A DNA stretch of 10,666 nt, from NCBI GenBank assembly GCA_051006515.1, contig JBPCTD010000052.1, positions 1 to 10,666 on the forward strand, written 5' to 3'. A program made the translations under genes and the position numbers. How positions within the stretch are numbered: position 1 is the stretch's first letter; each line of letters starts with the position of its first letter. The notes under the pieces are model-generated. The model ran no database searches, was not told the DNA's origin, and worked only from the letters and a program-made list of their open reading frames with translations. This stretch comes from ZLKRG08 sp051006515. Lineage in GTDB: Bacteria > Actinomycetota > Actinomycetes > Nanopelagicales > Nanopelagicaceae. Positions 6,748 to 10,666 of the stretch are shown one piece after another.

Positions 6748-7344
6748 ATGGATAAGTTTCTAACTCATACCGGTATCGCAGTTCCACTTCGTCGATCAAA
6801 TGTAGATACTGATCAAATTATTCCTGCGGTTTACTTAAAGCGCGTTACTCGCTCAGGATTTGAAGATGGGCTTTTCGCTGCATGGCGTAACGATCCCGAT
6901 TTCGTATTAAACAAACCAGAATACAAAAATGGCACCATCTTGGTTGCCGGCGTTGATTTTGGTACTGGTTCATCTCGCGAACACGCCGTTTGGGCGCTTC
7001 AGAATTATGGTTTTAAGGTCGTTATCTCATCCAGATTTGCGGATATTTTCCGTGGCAATAGCGCTAAGGGCGGATTATTAACTGTGATTTTGCCGCAAAC
7101 AGAGATCGAACGTCTTTGGGAGCAGATTGAAAAAGCGCCAGATACCCAAGTAACCGTGAATTTGGAAAGTAAGAAAGTTAGCTACTCTGGCCATGAAGTC
7201 GACTTCGAAATTGATGATTACACCCGTTGGAGATTGATGGAAGGCCTTGATGACATCGGACTTACGATGCAACATCTAGATGAAATCGCGAAATTCGAAG
7301 ATAAGCGACCATCCATTAAGCCGAAAACCCTACCTATTAAGTAA
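6748..7344 (+). CDS. leuD: 3-isopropylmalate dehydratase small subunit
   Basis: This 198-residue partner of LeuC carries the swivelling domain that completes the active site of isopropylmalate isomerase. Typical features are RRSNVDTDQIIPAVYLKRV near the N-terminus, the substrate-binding GTGSSREHA (residues 72-80), FADIFRGNSAKGG and, near the C-terminus, DIGLTMQHLDEI. AAGGAG (6736-6741) lies 6 nt before the ATG, a strong ribosome binding site. The gene is the last of its unit, since a hairpin terminator follows 37 nt after the stop. leuB is not in the window. Confidence 0.97.
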   Translation: MDKFLTHTGIAVPLRRSNVDTDQIIPAVYLKRVTRSGFEDGLFAAWRNDPDFVLNKPEYKNGTILVAGVDFGTGSSREHAVWALQNYGFKVVISSRFADIFRGNSAKGGLLTVILPQTEIERLWEQIEKAPDTQVTVNLESKKVSYSGHEVDFEIDDYTRWRLMEGLDDIGLTMQHLDEIAKFEDKRPSIKPKTLPIK

Positions 7345-7352
7345 ATTTAAGT

Positions 7353-7368
7353 AATTTTTCGGAAAATT
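7353..7368. repeat. AT-rich inverted repeat after leuD
   Basis: AATTTT (7353-7358) and AAAATT (7363-7368) are separated by TCGG. The small hairpin lies between the leuD stop and the main terminator. It may help 3'-end formation, but its role is not clear. Confidence 0.35.
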
Positions 7369-7381
7369 CGCGGCAATTTGT

Positions 7382-7412
7382 AAAACTCTCAATTATTAGT
7401 TGAGAGTTTTTT
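7382..7412 (+). terminator. intrinsic terminator of leuCD
   Basis: AAAACTCTCAA (7382-7392) pairs perfectly with TTGAGAGTTTT (7400-7410) across a 7-nt loop, and the run of T continues to 7412. The A and T tracts make it potentially active in both directions. The stem has only four G-C pairs, but the shape is classic. Confidence 0.8.
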
Positions 7413-7526
7413 GCTAGTTTTTATGAATAAATATTGGATTTTTTGCGATTTGGTTAAAAAAAATTATCCGCGACACGCTGCAAATAAGCGAAAAATAAGG
7501 TTTTTATCAGCGTAAGTTTTAACTAC
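7413..7526. other. AT-rich upstream region of the HU gene
   Basis: This stretch must hold the HU promoter. TAAGTT at 7513-7518 is one possible -10, and would put the RNA start just before the palindromes, but no matching -35 stands out and TAAGGT (7496-7501) is an alternative. A run of eight A at 7456-7463 could act as a bent-DNA or UP-type element. No gene is seen. Confidence 0.4.
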
Positions 7527-7544
7527 TTGATGCAAACGCATCAA
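7527..7544. promoter_or_regulatory. inverted repeat in the HU leader, first of two
   Basis: TTGATGC (7527-7533) and GCATCAA (7538-7544) are perfect 7-bp arms around AAAC. In RNA this forms a hairpin with a 4-nt loop; in DNA it could be a dimer binding site. It abuts the second palindrome with no gap. Confidence 0.7.
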
Positions 7545-7558
7545 ATTTACGCGTAAAT
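7545..7558. promoter_or_regulatory. perfect palindrome in the HU leader, second of two
   Basis: ATTTACGCGTAAAT is a perfect 14-bp palindrome lying directly against the HU ribosome binding site (AGAGGA, 7559-7564). It could be an operator or a weak RNA hairpin controlling access to the Shine-Dalgarno. Confidence 0.7.
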
Positions 7559-7570
7559 AGAGGAAAGTAA

Positions 7571-8011
7571 ATGAATAAGACCCAATTTATTGCGTCGTTA
7601 GCTCCATTTTTCAACGGCAGCAAGAAAGAAGCAGCTTACGCTGTAGATGTCGTATTTGATTCAATTACTCGCAACATCCAAAAGGGTGAAGATGTAACAA
7701 TCAACGATTTCGGTAAGTTTAAGAAGGTAGATCGCAAGGCACGTAAGGGTCGTAACCCATTCACCGGCGAAACCATTCAGATCAAGGCGAGCAAGAAGCC
7801 ACGCTTCCTCCCTGCAAAGGCGCTTAAGGAAGTTATCTCAGGCGATCGCAAGCTAGGTCCAGCTCCAAAGCCAGCTGCAGCTCCTGCACCAAAGGCAGCA
7901 GCTAAGAAGGCAGCTCCAAAGAAGGCAGCAAAGAAGGCAAAGCCAGCTAAGAAGTCTGCAAAGAAGGCAAAGCCAGCTAAGAAGGCTGCGAAGGGCAAGA
8001 AGCGCAAGTAA
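7571..8011 (+). CDS. hupB: HU-family DNA-binding protein with Lys/Ala/Pro-rich tail (HupB type)
   Basis: This 146-residue nucleoid protein has a normal HU domain at residues 1-92. It includes the β-arm with RNPFTG (61-66, intercalating proline P63), followed by the IKASKKPRFLPAKALK segment. Residues 97-146 are a histone H1-like tail rich in Lys, Ala and Pro, the hallmark of actinobacterial HupB. HU binds and bends DNA without sequence specificity, and the basic tail adds DNA compaction. Within the tail, residues 120-139 contain a direct repeat encoded by two near-identical 30-bp units. Lysine is coded almost only by AAG, unlike the mixed AAA/AAG of neighbouring genes, which suggests very high expression. 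AGAGGA (7559-7564) lies 6 nt before the ATG. It is a single-gene unit with its own terminator; two palindromes precede it. Placement beside leuCD matches M. tuberculosis. Confidence 0.95.
   Translation: MNKTQFIASLAPFFNGSKKEAAYAVDVVFDSITRNIQKGEDVTINDFGKFKKVDRKARKGRNPFTGETIQIKASKKPRFLPAKALKEVISGDRKLGPAPKPAAAPAPKAAAKKAAPKKAAKKAKPAKKSAKKAKPAKKAAKGKKRK
7928..7987 (+). repeat. two tandem 30-bp repeats in the HU tail
   Basis: Units 7928-7957 and 7958-7987 share their first 27 bases and differ only in the last codon (TCT against GCT). Each encodes AKKAKPAKK plus Ser or Ala. This looks like a recent duplication or a homogenised repeat, and such tails vary in length between species. Confidence 0.9.
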
Positions 8012-8022
8012 GTTAATTTGAT

Positions 8023-8059
8023 TAAAGGGCCATCGAATTTCGGTGGCCCTTTAGTTTTT
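8023..8059 (+). terminator. intrinsic terminator of the HU gene
   Basis: AAAGGGCCATCGA (8024-8036) pairs with TCGGTGGCCCTTT (8040-8052), 13 bp with one G-T pair, around loop ATT. T8023 and A8053 extend the stem. TTTTT follows at 8055-8059. The GC-rich core makes this the strongest terminator in the window. Confidence 0.9.
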
Positions 8060-8065
8060 CATCCA

Positions 8066-8071
8066 TAGACT
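8066..8071 (+). promoter_or_regulatory. -10 element of plsC, leaderless
   Basis: TAGACT fits TANNNT and ends 7 nt before the ATG at 8079. There is no Shine-Dalgarno in the gap, so transcription probably starts at or next to the ATG. No clear -35 is visible; that region is the HU terminator. Confidence 0.5.
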
Positions 8072-8078
8072 TATCACT

Positions 8079-8846
8079 ATGAAACCACCAAGTGGCAAAC
8101 CTCTTGGAAATAATCTCGGTTATCGCATCGGAACCAGAATCATGATTCCGATCATGAAAGCCATAACCAAAAGAGATTGGCAAGATACCCACAATATTCC
8201 AAAAAGTGGGGCAGTAGTTTTTTATAGTAACCACGTTTCTTATCTGGATGCTCTGGTTTTAGCTCATTTAACTTATGAAAATGGTCGGGCAGTTCGATTT
8301 ATCGGCAAAGAAGCGGTCTTCAAGCTTCCAATCGTTGGTTGGGTGTTAAGGAAAGCAGAACAGATTCCGGTTAAACGCCAGAGCGATAGCGCAGCGGTTG
8401 CACTTTCAGAAGCAATTGCTGCTTTGAAAATGGGACATGCAATTGCAATTTACCCAGAGGGAACTTTGACACGCGATCCAAATCTTTGGCCAATGACTGG
8501 AAAAACTGGAGCGGTTAGATTGGCACTCGCCGCAGGTGCGCAGCTAATTCCAATTGCTCAATGGGGAGATCATTTAATTTGGCCACCTTATTCCAAAACG
8601 CTAAAGCTATTTCCACGAAAATTGGTAACCATGAGAGTCGGAGATCCAGTTGATATCTCCAAGTGGCAAGGCCAAGTAGACGACGCTGATGCCATGGAAG
8701 CTGCCACGGCACATATTATGAAAACGCTATCGGGCATGGTCGGTCAATTAAGGCAAGAAGAGCCACCAAGCGAACTTTTTGATATTAGAAAGAGCGATTT
8801 ACCTAGAACAGGTAATTTTAAGAAGAAATCTAAAGATAGCAAGTAG
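8079..8846 (+). CDS. plsC: 1-acyl-sn-glycerol-3-phosphate acyltransferase (PlsC family)
   Basis: This 255-residue lysophospholipid acyltransferase transfers a fatty acyl group to lysophosphatidic acid to give phosphatidic acid, the precursor of membrane phospholipids. It works at the cytoplasmic face of the membrane. The catalytic HX4D motif is H52-D57 (SNHVSYLD). The glycerophosphate-binding EGT is at 127-129 (in IYPEGTLTRD), followed by KTGAVRLAL and IPIAQWG. The N-terminal 35 residues carry an amphipathic or hydrophobic stretch (GTRIMIPIMKAI), and the C-terminus is basic. Family members differ in acyl acceptor, so exact substrate is inferred. The ATG is 7 nt downstream of a TAGACT -10 and has no ribosome binding site. 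It is followed by ddl after 55 nt; in many Actinobacteria gpsA lies between them and here it does not. Confidence 0.9.
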   Translation: MKPPSGKPLGNNLGYRIGTRIMIPIMKAITKRDWQDTHNIPKSGAVVFYSNHVSYLDALVLAHLTYENGRAVRFIGKEAVFKLPIVGWVLRKAEQIPVKRQSDSAAVALSEAIAALKMGHAIAIYPEGTLTRDPNLWPMTGKTGAVRLALAAGAQLIPIAQWGDHLIWPPYSKTLKLFPRKLVTMRVGDPVDISKWQGQVDDADAMEAATAHIMKTLSGMVGQLRQEEPPSELFDIRKSDLPRTGNFKKKSKDSK

Positions 8847-8901
8847 CATTAGCAATTAAGCAAAGCAGAATCAAAAAGAAGAGATTTAGGGAGATTCTAG
8901 T

Positions 8902-9906
8902 TTGAAGAAGGTAGCAGTTATATGCGGTGGCCGCAGTAGCGAGCATGAGATTAGTTGTATCTCAGCAAGCGGCATCATCTCTGCTATCGATAAGAATCGG
9001 TATCAACCTTCTTTAATCGGAATTACCAAATCTGGTCGTTGGGTTAAATTGCCAACCGATACTCGATTTGAAATCAAAGATGGGAATTTACCTGAAGTTC
9101 CGGAAGGTGCACCCGCAATTGCGTTAGAAGAAATTGGCGCAGATGTAATTTTCTCCATTTTGCATGGACCGTATGGTGAAGATGGCACCATTCAAGGGCT
9201 ATTTGAAATGCTAGATAAGCCATATGTTGGAAGTGGAGTATTAGCTTCCGCGATTGCAATGGATAAACATTTCGCCAAAGAGATCTTCAATAGCCACGGC
9301 ATTAAGACAGCGCCAGGCGTTGCAATCAAAGAGGGCGATCCAATTCATGATTATGGTTTTGGCTATCCAGTTTTCGTAAAGCCGGCACGAGGTGGTTCAT
9401 CGCGCGGAACTCATAAAGTAAAGAGCGCCGCCGAACTAGAACCAGCCATAAAGGATGCATTTAAATATGATCGCAAAGTAATGATTGAAAAAGCGATAGT
9501 CGGTCGCGAAATTGAATGTGCAGTCCTAGAGCGCGATGGCAAAATCGAATGTTCACTGCCTGGCGAAATCAAAATTAACCCAAGATTTGAATTCTATGAT
9601 TTTGAAGCAAAATACTTAGATGGCGCTACTTCCGTTGAAGTGCCTGCTCAAGTTGAAAAGAGTGATGAAATCAGAGCTGCAGCTATCGAAGCATTTAATG
9701 TACTGGGTTGCTCCGGTTTAGCGCGCGTTGATTTTTTCTATACCCAAAAGAACGAAATTATCATTAATGAATTAAATACTTTGCCAGGATTTACTCCGAC
9801 TTCGGTTTTCCCAAGGCTGTGGCAGGCAACTGGTTTAAATTACGCAGAGGTTATTTCTGCACTAATTGAAACAGCTTTGACTAGAACAAATTCAATACTA
9901 AATTAA
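8902..9906 (+). CDS. ddl: D-alanine--D-alanine ligase
   Basis: This 334-residue ATP-grasp enzyme joins two D-alanines for peptidoglycan precursors in the cytoplasm. The TTG start is set by AGGGAG (8888-8893) 8 nt upstream. Key parts are GGRSSEHEIS with E14 in the substrate-binding position, LHGPYGEDGTIQG, KPARGGSSRG beginning at K160 (ATP binding), and INELNTLPGFTPTS with Mg2+ ligands E290 and N292. In the omega loop YDFEAKYLD, the residue after K237 is tyrosine (Y238). D-Ala-D-lactate ligases of intrinsically vancomycin-resistant bacteria have phenylalanine there, so this enzyme should make D-Ala-D-Ala. The YDF form also resembles mycobacterial DdlA. The gene converges with the small RAM protein gene. 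Confidence 0.96.
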   Translation: MKKVAVICGGRSSEHEISCISASGIISAIDKNRYQPSLIGITKSGRWVKLPTDTRFEIKDGNLPEVPEGAPAIALEEIGADVIFSILHGPYGEDGTIQGLFEMLDKPYVGSGVLASAIAMDKHFAKEIFNSHGIKTAPGVAIKEGDPIHDYGFGYPVFVKPARGGSSRGTHKVKSAAELEPAIKDAFKYDRKVMIEKAIVGREIECAVLERDGKIECSLPGEIKINPRFEFYDFEAKYLDGATSVEVPAQVEKSDEIRAAAIEAFNVLGCSGLARVDFFYTQKNEIIINELNTLPGFTPTSVFPRLWQATGLNYAEVISALIETALTRTNSILN

Positions 9907-9914
9907 CTTCTTAA

Positions 9915-9930
9915 TTAATTTTTAAATTAA
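9915..9930. terminator. possible bidirectional AT-only terminator between ddl and the RAM gene
   Basis: TTAATTT (9915-9921) and AAATTAA (9924-9930) are inverted repeats with a 2-nt centre at the meeting point of two convergent genes; the arm covers the stop of the minus-strand gene. It contains no G-C pair, so it would be weak. No better candidate is seen. Confidence 0.3.
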
Positions 9931-10169
9931 TGAAAATTTCCAGTTACTGGGCAAGTTAAAGTTCGAGTAATTCCAGGAACTGCTTGAACTTTGCCAAGAA
10001 TGACGCGACCAAAATCTTCCATTGATGGAGCTTCGCATCGCATGATGACGTCATAAGGACCGGTTACGCCTTCTGCCAAAGTGACTCCTGAAATTGCAGA
10101 GACTGCTTGGGCTACAGATGAAGCTTTTCCGACCTCAGTCTGAATCAAGATATATGCCTGAACTGACAT
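9927..10169 (-). CDS. stand-alone Lrp/AsnC ligand-binding (RAM) domain protein
   Basis: This 80-residue protein is only the C-terminal βαββαβ ligand-binding domain of Lrp/AsnC regulators. It starts MSVQAYILIQTEVGKASSVA and contains GVTLAEGVTGPYDVIMRCEA and ITRTLTCPVTG. There is no helix-turn-helix. Such single-domain forms are known in Actinobacteria and archaea and may bind amino acids and oligomerise, or pair with full-length Lrp proteins. The ATG at 10169 is chosen because AAAGGAG (10183-10177) lies 7 nt upstream. A longer frame reaching 10298 would run over the divergent thiL start and adds nothing recognisable. It is divergent from thiL and convergent with ddl. Its ligand and role are unknown. 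Confidence 0.88.
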   Translation of the reverse strand: MSVQAYILIQTEVGKASSVAQAVSAISGVTLAEGVTGPYDVIMRCEAPSMEDFGRVILGKVQAVPGITRTLTCPVTGNFH

Positions 10170-10176
10170 GCGCTTG

Positions 10177-10198
10177 CTCCTTTCGGGTTTTACCGAAA
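10177..10198 (-). promoter_or_regulatory. hairpin touching the RAM-gene Shine-Dalgarno
   Basis: On the minus strand, TTTCGG (10198-10193) pairs with CCGAAA (10186-10181) around TAAAAC, and GGAG (10180-10177) follows directly. The last AAA of the stem is part of the AAAGGAG ribosome binding site. It could modulate translation in RNA or be a protein site in DNA. Confidence 0.45.
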
Positions 10199-10212
10199 CC
10201 AAATTTATCCCA

Positions 10213-10218
10213 TAAGTT
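10213..10218 (+). promoter_or_regulatory. -10 element of thiL, leaderless
   Basis: TAAGTT fits TANNNT and ends 6 nt before the ATG at 10225. TTACCG (10190-10195), 17 bp upstream, is a modest -35. There is no Shine-Dalgarno, so the mRNA probably begins at the start codon. Confidence 0.5.
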
Positions 10219-10224
10219 TTACTC

Positions 10225-10666
10225 ATGGCTAGTCCTCGAGATGGAAAAGAAGTACGTGCAACGCATCGTTGGAGCGAGCGTGAGTTAATTCGTAACATTT
10301 CGGAAATATTTGGTGAGAGTAATTCTGATCTGCTCGTTGGAATTGGGGATGATGCTGCGGTTGTAGCAAGACCAGATAGTGCGGTGGTTGTTACTACCGA
10401 TATGGCAGTTGAAGATGTTCACTTCAAACTTGATTGGTCTGACCCATTTCAAATCGGGCAGAAGATTGCAGCTGCCAATTTGGCAGATATTTTTGCAATG
10501 GGCGGAAAACCAAAATATTTAACAGTAGCGATGGCTGCAACAGGCAACGAAGAGCTAGCTTGGATGTTAGATGTTGCTAAAGGAATTGCACATGAAGCGC
10601 ATTTAGTAGGTGCCCAAGTAATCGGTGGCGATCTTTCGAAATCGGAAATAATAGTTATTTCAATAA
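10225..10666 (+). CDS. thiL: thiamine-monophosphate kinase, 3' end beyond the window
   Basis: The first 147 residues are present, and the frame is still open at the window edge. ThiL phosphorylates thiamine monophosphate with ATP to give thiamine diphosphate, the last step of cofactor synthesis. The N-terminal AIRS-like ATP-binding domain shows GIGDDAAVV (residues 39-47) with metal-binding aspartates. TTDMAVEDVHF follows and then AAANLADIFAMGG, which lines the dimer and active site. GGDLSKS is the next conserved loop. About half of a typical ThiL of some 320 residues is seen. The ATG has a TAAGTT -10 6 nt upstream and no ribosome binding site. The gene is divergent from the RAM-protein gene; a thiL close to ddl is also found in mycobacteria. 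Confidence 0.92.
   Translation, partial: MASPRDGKEVRATHRWSERELIRNISEIFGESNSDLLVGIGDDAAVVARPDSAVVVTTDMAVEDVHFKLDWSDPFQIGQKIAAANLADIFAMGGKPKYLTVAMAATGNEELAWMLDVAKGIAHEAHLVGAQVIGGDLSKSEIIVISI

Noticed and set aside
7777..8007. Open frame on the minus strand opposite the HU tail, Ala/Phe-rich
   Set aside because: It is the mirror of the AAG/GCA-rich tail codons; no ribosome binding site and no recognisable domain.
9601..9624. D-Ala-D-lactate ligase (vancomycin-resistance type) for ddl
   Set aside because: The diagnostic omega-loop position after the lysine is tyrosine, as in D-Ala-D-Ala ligases; the Phe two residues before the Ala is common in actinobacterial Ddl.
10170..10298. N-terminal extension of the RAM protein to 10298
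   Set aside because: It would overlap the thiL start and run through the ribosome binding site that fits the 10169 start.
1..10666. CRISPR arrays, insertion sequences, phage genes, defence or toxin-antitoxin systems
   Set aside because: No spaced direct repeats, transposase or integrase motifs or terminal repeats seen, and almost all the sequence is taken by housekeeping genes.

Overview
The window is a compact, AT-rich stretch of an actinobacterial chromosome. The evidence for Actinobacteria is threefold. HU carries a long Lys/Ala/Pro tail, as in mycobacterial HupB. A GlpX-type fructose-bisphosphatase has the actinobacterial N-terminus. The gene neighbourhood (FAH-family protein, gltX, IclR regulator divergent from leuCD, HU, ddl, thiL) matches the one known around Rv2993c-Rv2977c in Mycobacterium tuberculosis. 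The low GC, short intergenic gaps and missing intervening genes suggest a streamlined free-living lineage such as freshwater Nanopelagicales (acI). That placement is an inference from style and was not tested by search.

Layout. Positions 1-974 hold the 3' end of a CNNM/CBS/CorC-type membrane protein. It is followed with almost no gap by an FAH-family enzyme (977-1780), whose end overlaps gltX (1773-3242). Two tRNA genes follow: tRNA-Gln(CUG) at 3304-3375 and tRNA-Glu(CUC) at 3458-3530. They are the two substrates expected for a non-discriminating glutamyl-tRNA synthetase. glpX (3541-4545) starts 10 nt after the tRNA-Glu. An IclR-type regulator (minus strand, 4552-5274) is divergent from leuC (5335-6726) and leuD (6748-7344), and a small palindrome sits in the shared 60-bp promoter. 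After a terminator come HU (7571-8011, preceded by two abutting palindromes and followed by a strong terminator), plsC (8079-8846) and ddl (8902-9906). Convergent to ddl is an 80-residue stand-alone Lrp/AsnC ligand-binding (RAM) protein (9927-10169, minus), which is divergent from the 5' part of thiL (10225 to the window end).

Functionally the region is housekeeping: Glu/Gln-tRNA charging, gluconeogenesis, leucine biosynthesis, chromosome packing, phospholipid and peptidoglycan precursor synthesis, and thiamine diphosphate formation. I saw no mobile element, CRISPR array, toxin-antitoxin pair or defence system, and no frameshifted gene.

The less ordinary signals are regulatory. Several genes (the IclR gene, plsC, thiL, perhaps gltX) have a TANNNT -10 element 6-8 nt before the start codon and no Shine-Dalgarno sequence, as expected for leaderless mRNAs. 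The HU leader has a double palindrome. glpX appears to get its short leader from tRNA processing. glpX also carries an in-frame 9-bp tandem repeat near its 5' end.
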